64,000 nt of DNA from JAIVJM01 sp963816985. Lineage in GTDB: Bacteria; Acidobacteriota; Blastocatellia; Pyrinomonadales; Pyrinomonadaceae. The stretch lies in NCBI GenBank assembly GCA_963816985.1, contig CAWFMF010000001.1, positions 9,955-73,954 on the forward strand, in the 5' to 3' direction. Position numbers and translations under genes: made by a program. Position 1 is the stretch's first letter, and every line of letters begins with the position of its first letter. The notes below the pieces were generated by a model. The model was given only the letters and a program-made list of their open reading frames with translations, searched no databases and was not told where the DNA came from. Of this stretch, positions 34,414-43,135 are shown in pieces.

Positions 34414-36168
34414 ATGCGCTGGTCACAATTCTTTATTCCGACGCTCCGCGACGACCCGGCTGACGCCGAGGTCATCTCGCACCGCCTGCTCTTGCGCGCG
34501 GGCTACATCCGCCAGTTGGGCGCGGGGATTTACTCTCTGCTGCCGCTCGCGCAGCGCGTCTCTCAGCGCGTCATGCGGGTCATCCGCGAGGAGATGGAGG
34601 CCATCGGCGGTCAGGAATTCTTTCTGCCCGCGCTCCACCCCTCGGCGGTGTGGGAGGAGTCGGGCCGCTGGGCCGTGATGGGCGAGACGATGTTCCGCCT
34701 CAAAGACCGCAAAGGCGCAGACCTCTGCCTCGGCATGACGCACGAAGAGGTTTTTACTTCCATCGCGCGCCACGAGATACGCTCCTACAAGCAGCTCCCG
34801 CAGGTCTGGTATCAGATACAGACCAAGTTCCGCGACGAGGAGCGACCGAAGTCCGGCCTGATGCGCCTCCGCCAGTTCATCATGAAGGACGCCTACTCCT
34901 TCGACGTTGACCACACGGGGCTCGACAAATCTTTTGAAGACCAGCGCGGAGCCTATCAACGCATCTTCGACCGCTGCGGCCTCAAGTACCACATCGTCGA
35001 AGCCTCTTCGGGCTCGATGGGCGGGTCGGAGTCGAACGAGTTCATGGCGAAGACTACGGCGGGCGAGGACTTCATCGCCAACTGCCCACTTTGCGGCTAC
35101 GCGGCGAACCTTGAGAAGGCGACCTCGCGCCTCGCGGGCATGGAAGACGAGGCCGGGCCAGACGCGCCCGAAGAGTTCCCCACGCCCGGCGTCCGCACGA
35201 TTGAAGATTTGACGACCTTCCCCGGCGGCGCGGCGGCTGACCGTCAGATTAAGACGCTCGTCTACGTCGCCACTTCGGCGGCGACGCAGGAGCAGTTCAG
35301 CGTGCTCGCGCTCCTGCGCGGCGACCACCCGCTCCACGAGACGAAGCTCGCCGACTCAATCGGTGCGTCCGCCGTGCGTCCCGCGCAAGCGGAAGAGATT
35401 CAAGCTCTCCTCGGCGCGTCGGCGGGCAGTCTCGGCGGCGTCGGCGCGCGCGACAAGACGAGCGGCGCGAAGCAGAAGGTCTTGATTGTCGCCGACGAAG
35501 CCCTGCGCGGGCGACGCAACATGACGACCGGCGCGAACAAAGACGACCACCACCTGCGCGGCGTCGGTATCGAGCGCGACATAAGGCCCGACACCTGGGC
35601 CGACCTCCGCACGGTCGCGGCGGGCGAACGCTGCCCGCGCTGCGAGGCGGGCACGCTCGACGTGTTCAAGGCGATGGAGATCGGCCACATCTTCAAGCTC
35701 GGCACGAAATACTCCGAGTCAATGGGCGCGCGCGTCCTGACGCCGGACGGCAAGGAAGTCCCCATCGTCATGGGCAGCTACGGCATCGGCGTCGAGCGCA
35801 TCCTGTCCGCCGCCATCGAGCAGAGCCACGACGCCGACGGCATCATCTGGCCCCGCTCCATCGCGCCCTTCGACGTTATCGTGACCGTCACCAACGTCAA
35901 GCAGGCCGAGCTGGTCGAGGCCGGGGAGCGGCTCTACAAGGAGCTGCGCGCCGCAGGTCTTGAAGTCCTCCTCGACGACCGCGACGAGCGCGCGGGCGTC
36001 AAGTTCAAGGACGCAGACCTCATCGGCGTCCCCTTCCGCGTCAACGTCGGCAAGAAGACCGCCGAAGGCAAAGTCGAACTTTTCGAACGCGCCACCAAGC
36101 AGTCAACCGACATCGCCCTCGGAGACGTGACCGCCGAGTTGCAGTCCCGCGCCCTCGCGGCGATGTAG
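34414..36168 (+). CDS. proS: Prolyl-tRNA synthetase
   Basis: A 584-residue bacterial-type class II synthetase. Motif 1/2 regions appear in RLLLRAGYIRQLGAGIYSLL and RDEERPKSGLMRLRQFIMKD. The editing insertion domain is present (residues about 240-400) with LRGDHPLHETKL and NKDDHHLRGVG. Motif 3 is in VMGSYGIGVERILSAAIEQ, and the anticodon-binding domain ends the protein. It attaches proline to tRNA-Pro and can deacylate Ala-tRNA-Pro. GAAGGAG lies somewhat far (about 18 nt) from the ATG. Confidence 0.95.
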   Translation: MRWSQFFIPTLRDDPADAEVISHRLLLRAGYIRQLGAGIYSLLPLAQRVSQRVMRVIREEMEAIGGQEFFLPALHPSAVWEESGRWAVMGETMFRLKDRKGADLCLGMTHEEVFTSIARHEIRSYKQLPQVWYQIQTKFRDEERPKSGLMRLRQFIMKDAYSFDVDHTGLDKSFEDQRGAYQRIFDRCGLKYHIVEASSGSMGGSESNEFMAKTTAGEDFIANCPLCGYAANLEKATSRLAGMEDEAGPDAPEEFPTPGVRTIEDLTTFPGGAAADRQIKTLVYVATSAATQEQFSVLALLRGDHPLHETKLADSIGASAVRPAQAEEIQALLGASAGSLGGVGARDKTSGAKQKVLIVADEALRGRRNMTTGANKDDHHLRGVGIERDIRPDTWADLRTVAAGERCPRCEAGTLDVFKAMEIGHIFKLGTKYSESMGARVLTPDGKEVPIVMGSYGIGVERILSAAIEQSHDADGIIWPRSIAPFDVIVTVTNVKQAELVEAGERLYKELRAAGLEVLLDDRDERAGVKFKDADLIGVPFRVNVGKKTAEGKVELFERATKQSTDIALGDVTAELQSRALAAM

Positions 36169-36172
36169 CGGC

Positions 36173-36262
36173 GGAAGCCCGACCGTCAGGGAGGGCGTGT
36201 GACTTTCTTACGTAAGTCGCCTTCGAAGAAAGCCACACGCCCTCCCTGACGGTCGGGCTTCT
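36173..36262. repeat. Long palindrome downstream of proS
   Basis: Arms of about 36 bp (from 36173, and up to 36262) with core CCGACCGTCAGGGAGGGCG and its complement enclose about 18 nt; one or two mismatches occur near the loop. A CTTTT stretch follows. It could end the proS transcript, but the arm length suggests a dispersed element. Confidence 0.8.
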
Positions 36263-36269
36263 GCTTTTG

Positions 36270-36298
36270 TTGACAACCCGAAGCAATCCGTCTATTCT
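36270..36298 (+). promoter_or_regulatory. Sigma-70-type promoter for the oxoamine-synthase-like gene
   Basis: TTGACA (36270-36275), a 17-bp spacer and TATTCT (36293-36298). The start codon is about 270 bp downstream, so a long leader would be transcribed. Confidence 0.6.
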
Positions 36299-36566
36299 GC
36301 CCGTGCTTCTGCTGGAACGTTAGAGTCTGTTCACCTCTTTCCGACCTCATTGCAATCATGACAACTTAATCGGCGGCATTGATGCGAGCGCCGTGTGCTT
36401 TTGTCCACGGCTCTCTGCGCGTCCGTGCCGCGACTCGAAATCCTCCCGGCGGAGGCTCGCGCACTACTTCCGCCGCCGGGCGAAGGACTGCCCCTTAAAC
36501 CTCTTGACTCCCGGCTTGCAGCCGGAATTACCGCCGCAATTAATAGTTTAAAAAAGGAGACTCCCT

Positions 36567-37874
36567 TTGACCGCGCCGACGACTTCGCCTGTCAACGAAA
36601 CTGATGCCTTCACCAAGCATCTCGGAATGTTCACGCACCCCAAAGGTTCGCACCTCATCGAGCGCACGCGCCCGCTCGGCGACTGGCTCGCGAGCCGCAT
36701 CGAGCTGGGCACGTGGCCTTACAGCCGCTCGCTCGAAACCTCCCCGCGCACTACGGCGCGGGTCAAAAGCCTGAACGGCGTCACGGTCGAGGGCGTCAAC
36801 TTCGGCTCGCAGGATTATCTCGGACTCTCTTCGCACCCGTCCGTCCACGAGGCCGCCATCCGCGCCCTGAGCGACTACGGCCCGCACAGCGCGGCCTCCG
36901 CCATCCTGCAAGGCAACACGGGACTCTCGCGCCGCCTCGAACTCGGCCTCGCCGAGCACCTCCAGACCGAGCACGTCCTGCTCTTCCCCACCGGCTGGGC
37001 CGCGGGCTTCGGGACGATTGTCGGCCTCGTGCGCCCCAACGACCACGTCGTCCTCGACCAGAACTCGCACGCCTGCCTGATGCAAGGCGCTCGCGCCGCG
37101 ACCGAGAAGCACACCTTCTTCCGCCACAACGACGTGGAGGACGCGCGCCGCAAGCTCGAACGCATCCGCTCGAAGGACACGGAGAACGCCGTCCTCGTCG
37201 TCACCGAGGGCGTCTTCTCGATGGACTCCGACAGCCCCGACATCGAGGCGTTGCAACGGGTCTGCCACGAGTTCGACGCTGTGCTTTTGGTGGACGTGGC
37301 GCACGACCTCGGCGCTTCGGGGCCGCAGGGGACGGGCCAGATCGGCTTGCAGAACATGCTCGGCAAAGTTGACCTCGTGATGGGCGCGTTCTCGAAGACG
37401 TTCGCGAGCAACGGCGGTTTCCTCGCCACGCACAGCCCTTCGGTGCGCCACTTCGTCAGCATCTACGGCGGCCCGCACGCCTTCTCCAACGCGCTCTCGC
37501 CGATTCAGGCCGGGGTCGTCAACGAGTCGCTGCGCATCGTCCGCTCGCACGAAGGCGAGCTGTTGCGTAAGAAATCTCTGGCGAACATCAACCAGCTCCG
37601 CTCGCTCTTCGCCGAAGACGGCCTCCACTGCTACGGCCAGCCGTCGCCAATCGTCCCCGTCAGCGTCGGCGACGAGAAGCTGGCGAAGTGGACGGCGCGC
37701 GCCATCGAAGAGCACGGCCTCATCGCCAACCTCGTCGAGTACCCGGCGGTCTCGCGCGGCAAGGCCCGCTTCCGCTTTCAGGTCATGGCCTCGCACACCC
37801 ACGAACAAGTCGCCCGCGCCGCCGAAATCTTCCGCCACGCATTGGAAGTGGCGCGTCGCCATCTGGCCGACTAA
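36567..37874 (+). CDS. Alpha-oxoamine synthase-like PLP enzyme (KBL/SPT family)
   Basis: A 435-residue fold-type I PLP enzyme. Family blocks are NFGSQDYLGLSSHPSVHEAA, GPHSAASAILQGNTGLSRRL, VTEGVFSMDSDSPDIE and DVAHDLGASGPQGTGQ. The PLP Lys is in GAFSKTFASNGGF. Relatives include glycine C-acetyltransferase, 8-amino-7-oxononanoate synthase and serine palmitoyltransferase, which join an amino acid to an acyl-CoA. Substrate is not clear; the long N-terminal extension and lone position fit serine palmitoyltransferase-like or orphan members. Translation starts at TTG, supported by AAGGAG 7 nt upstream. Confidence 0.85.
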   Translation: MTAPTTSPVNETDAFTKHLGMFTHPKGSHLIERTRPLGDWLASRIELGTWPYSRSLETSPRTTARVKSLNGVTVEGVNFGSQDYLGLSSHPSVHEAAIRALSDYGPHSAASAILQGNTGLSRRLELGLAEHLQTEHVLLFPTGWAAGFGTIVGLVRPNDHVVLDQNSHACLMQGARAATEKHTFFRHNDVEDARRKLERIRSKDTENAVLVVTEGVFSMDSDSPDIEALQRVCHEFDAVLLVDVAHDLGASGPQGTGQIGLQNMLGKVDLVMGAFSKTFASNGGFLATHSPSVRHFVSIYGGPHAFSNALSPIQAGVVNESLRIVRSHEGELLRKKSLANINQLRSLFAEDGLHCYGQPSPIVPVSVGDEKLAKWTARAIEEHGLIANLVEYPAVSRGKARFRFQVMASHTHEQVARAAEIFRHALEVARRHLAD

Positions 37875-37875
37875 A

Positions 37876-37962
37876 GAAGGCAAAAGTAAAAAGGTAAAAG
37901 GCAAAAGTGAAGAGGCGACGTGCCTTCTCACTTTTGCCTTTTACCTTTTTACTTTTGCCTTC
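37876..37962. repeat. Heptamer-phased palindrome (CTTTTGC type), convergent gap
   Basis: Left arm 37876-37910 and right arm 37928-37962, 35 bp each and perfectly complementary, in units CTTTTGC/CTTTTAC/CTTTTTA. It fills the gap between two convergent stops (37874 and 37964). Confidence 0.9.
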
Positions 37963-37963
37963 T

Positions 37964-39448
37964 TCAGTTCGTCATCTCGTTGACGAGAAGCGTGAGGGCG
38001 TTATCCTGCAAGGTGAGGTTGTTTTGCAGCTCGCCGTGGAGGTCGCAGGCGAAGACGGCGTAGGCGACGGGGAGCGCGGAGCCGTAGAGGTTGCCCGCGC
38101 GCGGCTCGCCGAGGTTGAGGCCGAGGAGCGACGGGCGGGAGACGCGACCGTCGCCCGGCTCGTACATGACGTTGACGACTTCTTTGCGCGGGACTTTGCG
38201 CCCGTCCGCCATCCGCAGCGAGCGCGGGCTCGTTAAGGTCAGCCAGCGTTCGCGTTTCTCGTCGCGCAAGATGACGGGCGCGGCGAGCGTCTCTTCGCAG
38301 TCGCCGCCGAAGGAGAAGAGCGGGACGGGCGCGGGACTCGAAACGTCCTGCGCGTCGAGCGCTTCGTGGAAGCGGCGCGCGCGCGCGAGCACGACGGCGA
38401 AGTACGCGTCCAGCTCTTCGAGCGTGCCCTTGTGCGTCGGCGACTCTTGATTCTTAATCTCGCCGCGCGCGTAAGCCGCACGGAAGTCCGGGTCGTTGAT
38501 GGCCGCCCAGCCGAAGCGCCGCCACACGCCGGGGTCGTAGAGGTCAACGCTCAAGGGTTGCAGGTTCGCGTCGAGGAACCGCGCCTGACGTTTGTGGGGG
38601 AGGAGTTGAAAGATTGAAGGGACGGTCAGAGCGTCTTCGCGCGAGAGCTTGTTGAGGAGGCGGACGCGGCGGCGCAGGCCTTCCGTCACCGAGTAGCCTT
38701 CGAGGAGCGTGGCGAAGGCTTCCGCCGAGCCCTCGTTCGGGACGCCGACCATGAAAATCTTGTTGACGAACCCGGCTCCCTCCCAGTTGGGCCGCGGCGC
38801 GACGCCTTCGGGCGGCAAGTCCCTGTCGCCGTACATCGCCGCGTAGCGCGCTACCAAGCCGCCCATCGAATGCGCGACGACGTTGAAGCGCAAGTCCGCG
38901 TGTCCGAGCTTCGCCTTCAGAGCCTCGACGCGCGTGAACAGCTCGCGCGCCGACTCGATGTTGTCGCGCCGCCAGTCGTAAGCGAAGACGTAGAACGTGT
39001 CGCGGTCGCCGTCCGGCGCGGGGCTCTCCCAGTCGCCTTCGCGGTAGCCGCCGTAACGCCTCAGGGCTTCGAGCAGCCCGTGATAGACGTACAGCTCCGG
39101 CGCGATGCGCGCGAGCTTCGCCGTCTCCAGAATCTTCCCGGCCACGAGGTCATCACGATTCGCGGAGAGGTCGGGCGTCGTCGGCAGGCCGAGCCCGTCC
39201 ACCGACGAGCGGAACGCCGAAGGCCAGACCACCTCGCCCGTCCGGCGGTTGACCATCTGCGAGCCGAGCACGCCGGGGATGACGATGACGGGCCGCTTGC
39301 CCGTGCGCGCACGAGACGCCGCGAAGATGCGCTCAAGGTCGGGCGTGCGCCGCGCGCCGCAGCCCACAAAGGTTATCGCTTGCGCGATAACCAAAACGAT
39401 GAACGCGGAACGATGAACGCGGAACTGAAGAGAGTTTTGTCTTTTCAT
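37964..39448 (-). CDS. LCAT-like lipase/acyltransferase, probable lipoprotein
   Basis: A 494-residue alpha/beta hydrolase. The oxyanion region is RPVIVIPGVLGSQMV and the nucleophile elbow NVVAHSMGGLVARYA holds the Ser, as in lecithin:cholesterol acyltransferase and related phospholipases. A late FACDLHGEL carries a possible catalytic His. The N-terminus (MKRQNSLQFRVHRSAFIVLV, then ITFVGCGARR) works as a lipoprotein signal with lipobox FVGC, yet its first 20 codons are encoded by the arm of a heptamer palindrome. A later start would remove the signal. Probably acts on lipids in the envelope. Confidence 0.8.
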   Translation of the reverse strand: MKRQNSLQFRVHRSAFIVLVIAQAITFVGCGARRTPDLERIFAASRARTGKRPVIVIPGVLGSQMVNRRTGEVVWPSAFRSSVDGLGLPTTPDLSANRDDLVAGKILETAKLARIAPELYVYHGLLEALRRYGGYREGDWESPAPDGDRDTFYVFAYDWRRDNIESARELFTRVEALKAKLGHADLRFNVVAHSMGGLVARYAAMYGDRDLPPEGVAPRPNWEGAGFVNKIFMVGVPNEGSAEAFATLLEGYSVTEGLRRRVRLLNKLSREDALTVPSIFQLLPHKRQARFLDANLQPLSVDLYDPGVWRRFGWAAINDPDFRAAYARGEIKNQESPTHKGTLEELDAYFAVVLARARRFHEALDAQDVSSPAPVPLFSFGGDCEETLAAPVILRDEKRERWLTLTSPRSLRMADGRKVPRKEVVNVMYEPGDGRVSRPSLLGLNLGEPRAGNLYGSALPVAYAVFACDLHGELQNNLTLQDNALTLLVNEMTN

Positions 39449-39471
39449 TCAGCGTTCATCGTTCCGCGTTC
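39397..39471. repeat. Heptamer-phased palindrome overlapping two coding ends
   Basis: Left arm 39397-39429 and right arm 39444-39471 use CGTTCAT/CGTTCCG-type 7-nt units. The right arm overlaps the 3' end of larB and the left arm encodes the start of the LCAT-like protein. A second short perfect palindrome (GGTTATCGC...GCGATAACC) at 39371-39392 adjoins it. Confidence 0.87.
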
Positions 39472-40218
39472 AAACTTTCTATTGATGAGGCTCGCGACGA
39501 AGCCCGCGCCGAAGCCGTTGTCAATGTTGACGACCGTGACGTTCGAGGCGCACGAGTTGAGCATGCCGAGGAGCGCGGCCACGCCGCCGAACGACGCGCC
39601 GTAGCCGATGCTCGTCGGGACGGCGATGACGGGCACCGAGACGAGGCCGCCGACGACGCTCGGCAGCGCGCCCTCCATCCCGGCGGCGACAACGAGGACG
39701 CGCGCCGCTTGCAGGCGCTCGCGCTCGGCCATGAGGCGGTGAATGCCTGCGACGCCCGCGTCCCAGACGCGCTCGACGCGGTTGCCCATCGCCTCGGCGG
39801 TGAGCGCCGCTTCTTCGGCCACGGGAATGTCGCTCGTCCCGGCGGTGACGACGAGGACGGGGCCGACGCCCCTCTCTTCGCGGTCGCGCCGGATGCGAAT
39901 CATGCGCGCCGAAGGGTGCCACTCGGCCTCCGTGCAGACGTTCCTGACCTCGCCGAAAGTCTCCTCGTCGGTGCGCGTGACGAGCACGTTGGGCGAGCGC
40001 GCGGCGAGCCGCTCGACGATCTCGACCACCTGCGTGCGCGTCTTGCCCGCGCCGAAGACGACTTCGGGAAAACCCTGCCGCGTGGCCCGCGCGTGGTCAA
40101 CGCGCGTGTGGCCGATGTCCTCGAAGTGCAGATTTGAAATTCGCCGCGCCGCCTCGGCCTCGCCCAACTCCCCGCCCTTGTAGTCGCGCAGCAGACGTTC
40201 TAATTCTCGTAAATCCAT
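39445..40218 (-). CDS. larB: Nickel-pincer cofactor biosynthesis protein LarB
   Basis: About 257 residues from the ATG at 40218 (MDLRELERLLRDYKGGELG); an ATG 48 bp upstream is in frame. The C-terminal half is a PurE-like domain with VLVVTAGTSDIPVAEEA, WDAGVAGIHRL, VVAAGMEGALPSVVGGL and PTSIGYGASFGGVAAL. LarB carboxylates and hydrolyses nicotinic acid adenine dinucleotide in making the nickel cofactor of lactate racemase-type enzymes. LarC and LarE are not in the window. The last 9 or so codons (ERGTMNAE) are encoded by a palindrome arm, so the tail is probably not native. Confidence 0.92.
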   Translation of the reverse strand: MDLRELERLLRDYKGGELGEAEAARRISNLHFEDIGHTRVDHARATRQGFPEVVFGAGKTRTQVVEIVERLAARSPNVLVTRTDEETFGEVRNVCTEAEWHPSARMIRIRRDREERGVGPVLVVTAGTSDIPVAEEAALTAEAMGNRVERVWDAGVAGIHRLMAERERLQAARVLVVAAGMEGALPSVVGGLVSVPVIAVPTSIGYGASFGGVAALLGMLNSCASNVTVVNIDNGFGAGFVASLINRKFERGTMNAE

Positions 40219-40326
40219 CTTAATGAAAGACGCCCTTCCCACGTCGCCCCGATAAGGAACACGCATTCTAGCACCCCGTTCGCGCCGCCCCGAAGCGTGC
40301 CCGCCTTGCCGCGTGTCGCTTCGGGG

Positions 40327-40356
40327 TTGACGCTGACGCGCCGCGTGTCATATACA
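40327..40356 (+). promoter_or_regulatory. Sigma-70-type promoter for the small gene at 40441
   Basis: TTGACG (40327-40332), an 18-bp spacer and TATACA (40351-40356), about 85 bp before the ATG. Confidence 0.55.
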
Positions 40357-40440
40357 TTCGCCCTTCAACCTCGCGTCAACTGAGCCCGCGCCCCCGGCGG
40401 GCAGCACCTCAACCCTCAACCTCAAAGGAGATTCCCTTCC

Positions 40441-40665
40441 ATGAACAAAATCACCATCGCGCTCATCATCGCGCAGAACGGCCTGCGGACGTCGGCCTCT
40501 CTGCTCTCGGCGAACGCGGCCAAACTGGATGCGCAGGCGGCTGCGTCCACGGACAAGGCGGAACAGACCAAGCTCAAAAAGAAGGCGACCAAGGCACGGA
40601 AACTGTCGCAGATTTTGACCGCCGCCGACGCGGGCATCACCTCCTACATGTCCGAGTCGGAGTAG
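40441..40665 (+). CDS. Small helical protein of unknown function
   Basis: A 74-residue protein (MNKITIALIIAQNGLRTSAS at the front), then Ala/Lys-rich helix (KLKKKATKARKLSQILTAAD). There is no signal peptide or cysteine. AAGGAG lies 11 nt before the ATG and a good promoter is upstream, so it is a real short transcription unit. The family is not recognised. Confidence 0.6.
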   Translation: MNKITIALIIAQNGLRTSASLLSANAAKLDAQAAASTDKAEQTKLKKKATKARKLSQILTAADAGITSYMSESE

Positions 40666-40799
40666 ACTCCCCAGAGCCTTGCGCCCGCCCCACGCGACCC
40701 GTAAGATGCCTCACGAAGCAGAGGTCAGCAGCCGTTGGACGAGAAGTCAGACTCAACTGACTTCCGACCGAAGGCTTCTGGCCTCTCCTCTCTACATCT

Positions 40800-41438
40800 A
40801 TGGAACTGACCGTCGCCGTCACGGGGGCCTCCGGCTCAATCTACGCACAACGCACGCTCGCGCACATGGCGGCGAGCGGAGTGGTGGAGCGCGTCAACCT
40901 CGTCATGTCGGGGTCGGCTTTGGTGGTGGCGCGCGTCGAGACGGGGGCGAAGCTGACGGACGGCGACGTGCGGGCCGTCAACGAGTGGGTCGGCCTCGCG
41001 CCCGACTCGAAGCTCATACGCTTCCACCGCCTCGACAACATGGCCGCGCCGCCCGCTTCGGGGTCGCACGCGCAGGCCGGGATGGTCGTCGTGCCATGTT
41101 CGATGGGGACGCTCGGCGCGATAGCTTCGGGCGCAGGGAGTAACCTCATCCACCGCGCGGCGGACGTGACGCTCAAGGAGGGCCGCAAGCTCGTCCTCGT
41201 CGTGCGAGAGTCGCCCTACAACGCGATTCATCTGGAGAACATGCTGCGGCTCGCGCACGCGGGCGCGCGTATCCTCCCGGCGAGTCCGGGCTTCTACCAC
41301 CGCCCGCAGACCATCGAAGAGCTGGTTGACCACCTCGTCTTTCGCATCCTCGACCAGCTCGGCGTCCCGCACTCGCAGGCGACGCGTTGGAAGGGCGACC
41401 CGACCGCGCCCGAACCCGTCCCGGTCGAAGGCGACTGA
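40800..41438 (+). CDS. ubiX: Flavin prenyltransferase UbiX
   Basis: A 212-residue flavoprotein-fold enzyme. Family blocks are LTVAVTGASGSIYAQRTL, VVVPCSMGTLGAIASGAGSN and KLVLVVRESPYNAIHLENM. UbiX makes prenylated FMN from FMN and dimethylallyl phosphate, the cofactor of UbiD-type decarboxylases. Here it precedes mqnP-like ubiA, mqnE and mqnD. In the futalosine route a UbiD-like decarboxylase acts late, so this gene fits menaquinone synthesis; the UbiD partner is not in the window. Confidence 0.93.
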   Translation: MELTVAVTGASGSIYAQRTLAHMAASGVVERVNLVMSGSALVVARVETGAKLTDGDVRAVNEWVGLAPDSKLIRFHRLDNMAAPPASGSHAQAGMVVVPCSMGTLGAIASGAGSNLIHRAADVTLKEGRKLVLVVRESPYNAIHLENMLRLAHAGARILPASPGFYHRPQTIEELVDHLVFRILDQLGVPHSQATRWKGDPTAPEPVPVEGD

Positions 41439-41459
41439 GAGCGTCGAGGGGAAGAAGGC

Positions 41460-41939
41460 ATGTCCCAGAACGAGTGGCAACGCGGCCCATACACCATCAG
41501 CACCGACCGCGCGCGGCTGGACGTTGCGGCCATCCACGAATTCCTGAGCACGCGGAGCTACTGGGCGCAAGGCCGCGACTTCGAGACCGTTCGTCGCGCC
41601 GTCGAGAACTCGCTGCCCTTCGGAGTTTATAAAGACGGGCGGCAAATCGGCTTCGCACGCGTGGTGACGGACTGCGCGACCTTCGCGTGGCTCGCGGATG
41701 TCTACGTCCTCGACGAGTTCCGGGGCGAGGGCTTGGGCAAGTGGCTCGTCGAAGTCATCCTCTCGCACCCCGACCTGCAACACCTCCGCCGCTGGATTCT
41801 CGGCACGCGCGACGCGCACGAACTCTACCGCCGCTTCGGCTTCCGTGAAGTCGAGCAGCCCCAGTTCTACATGCACAAACTGGCCACGGGCGCGACGGCC
41901 CCGCCTCCGCCAAAAGAGGCGACGGGCGGCGACGAGTGA
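41460..41939 (+). CDS. GNAT family N-acetyltransferase
   Basis: A 159-residue acetyltransferase. The acetyl-CoA site is seen as FAWLADVYVLDEFRGEGLGK (R-x-x-G-x-G/A), and the C-terminal part has RDAHELYRRFGFREVE. It lies 21 bp after ubiX, in the same direction, so it is probably co-transcribed. Substrate unknown. The last residues are Pro/Ala-rich (ATAPPPPKEATGG). Confidence 0.85.
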   Translation: MSQNEWQRGPYTISTDRARLDVAAIHEFLSTRSYWAQGRDFETVRRAVENSLPFGVYKDGRQIGFARVVTDCATFAWLADVYVLDEFRGEGLGKWLVEVILSHPDLQHLRRWILGTRDAHELYRRFGFREVEQPQFYMHKLATGATAPPPPKEATGGDE

Positions 41940-42087
41940 CCCCGTTGGCAGACTGCGACGCTCGGCCCGCCGCGTGGCGATTTGCAAAGCGAAAGCGCCG
42001 CGACAGACAATCTTTCAGCGACTTTTTCAAGCATTTTTGCTGGCGCGGCCCTTGCTTTAGACGAAAGCGGTGCGAGAGAGTCAACAA

Positions 42088-42178
42088 GTCAGAACCGCCT
42101 GCGGTAGCGGGCGGGTCTTAATGGCCGTCAGCATAACGTTAACGTCAAAACCCGCCCGCTACCGCAGGCGGTTCTGAC
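42088..42178. repeat. 28-bp-arm palindrome (CCGCCTGCGGTAGCGGGCGG type)
   Basis: Perfect arms 42088-42115 and 42151-42178 enclose 35 nt. Located between GNAT and ubiA genes read in the same direction. Translated, the arm gives a spurious PPAVAGG peptide, so short frames here are not genes. Confidence 0.88.
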
Positions 42179-42190
42179 CTATCCAGAACA

Positions 42191-43099
42191 TTGAGCAGAG
42201 AGACTTCACCACAGCCTTTGGCGCGCGCGGTCTTGGAGACGACACGGAACGTCCGCACGACGCTCGAAATGATAAAGATCGAGCACACGCTCTTCGCGCT
42301 CCCCTTCGCCTTCCTCGGCGCGGTGCTCGCGGCGGGAGGGCTCCCGACGCTCCGGCAGCTCGTCTGGATAACTCTCGCGATGGTCGGCGCGCGCTCGGCG
42401 GCGATGGCCTTCAACCGCATCGCCGACCGCGAGATAGACGCGCGCAACCCTCGGACGCAGATGCGCGCCGTCCCCGCCGGGCGGCTCTCGGTCTCTTTCG
42501 TCTGGGCGTTCACGATCATTTCGGCGGCGCTCTTCTTCCTCTCCGCCGCGATGCTCAACCGCCTGACGCTCCTCCTCGCGCCGGTCGCGTTGGCGAGCGT
42601 CCTGCTCTACTCCTACACGAAGCGTTTTACTTCGCTCTCGCACGTCGTCCTCGGCTGGTGCCTGTGCATCGCGCCGACCGGGGCATGGATCGCCGTGCGC
42701 GGCGCGCTCGACTCGACGGTGCCGCTCCTGCTCTCGCTCGTCGTGCTCCTCTGGACAGCCGGGTTCGACGTGCTCTACGCCTGTCAGGACTACGACTTCG
42801 ACCGCGAGGCGGGCCTCCGCTCGATACCGGCGCGCGTCGGCGTCGCGCGCGCCCTCTGGGTCTCAAGGCTCCTCCACGCGGGGGCATTCGCGGCGCTCGT
42901 TGCGCTATACTTTCAGACTTCCCTCGGCGCGGCGGCGCTCGCAGGGGTCCTGGTGACGGGCGCGCTGCTCGTCTACCAGCACTCGCTCGTCCGGGCCGGC
43001 GACCTGTCGCGCCTCGACGCGGCCTTCTTCACCACCAACGCCTTCGTCAGCGTCATCCTGCTGGCGACCTTCGGCGCGGCGGTTCTGTTAGGAGTTTGA
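42191..43099 (+). CDS. mqnP: UbiA-family prenyltransferase, probably MqnP of the futalosine pathway
   Basis: About 302 residues with eight or nine membrane helices. The first Asp-rich motif is FNRIADREIDARNPRT, a form typical of MqnP-like enzymes, and the second is YACQDYDFDREAG. The enzyme attaches a polyprenyl chain to the naphthoate ring in menaquinone synthesis. mqnE and mqnD follow within 2-3 kb, which supports MqnP over UbiA of ubiquinone. The start is uncertain: a TTG at 42191 opens the frame just after a palindrome, without clear ribosome-binding site, and later TTG or ATG (42269) codons are possible. Confidence 0.85.
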   Translation: MSRETSPQPLARAVLETTRNVRTTLEMIKIEHTLFALPFAFLGAVLAAGGLPTLRQLVWITLAMVGARSAAMAFNRIADREIDARNPRTQMRAVPAGRLSVSFVWAFTIISAALFFLSAAMLNRLTLLLAPVALASVLLYSYTKRFTSLSHVVLGWCLCIAPTGAWIAVRGALDSTVPLLLSLVVLLWTAGFDVLYACQDYDFDREAGLRSIPARVGVARALWVSRLLHAGAFAALVALYFQTSLGAAALAGVLVTGALLVYQHSLVRAGDLSRLDAAFFTTNAFVSVILLATFGAAVLLGV

Positions 43100-43135
43100 A
43101 GACGCTCGACTTAACTTGAGAGGCAAAAGCAAGTC

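Larger units (their letters stand above)
36169..36566. other. Intergenic region with palindrome, promoter and long leader
   Basis: This 398-bp gap holds the post-proS palindrome, a good sigma-70 promoter at 36270-36298 and then about 260 nt of leader before the next gene. Short frames in the leader lack ribosome-binding sites. I recognise no regulatory RNA in it. Confidence 0.55.

Noticed and set aside
36395..36604. 69-codon frame in the leader of the oxoamine-synthase-like gene
   Set aside because: No ribosome-binding site, overlaps the real TTG start in another frame, and no recognisable sequence.
42089..42178. Short frames giving PPAVAGG-type peptides
   Set aside because: They are translations of the two arms of a palindrome and have no ribosome-binding sites.
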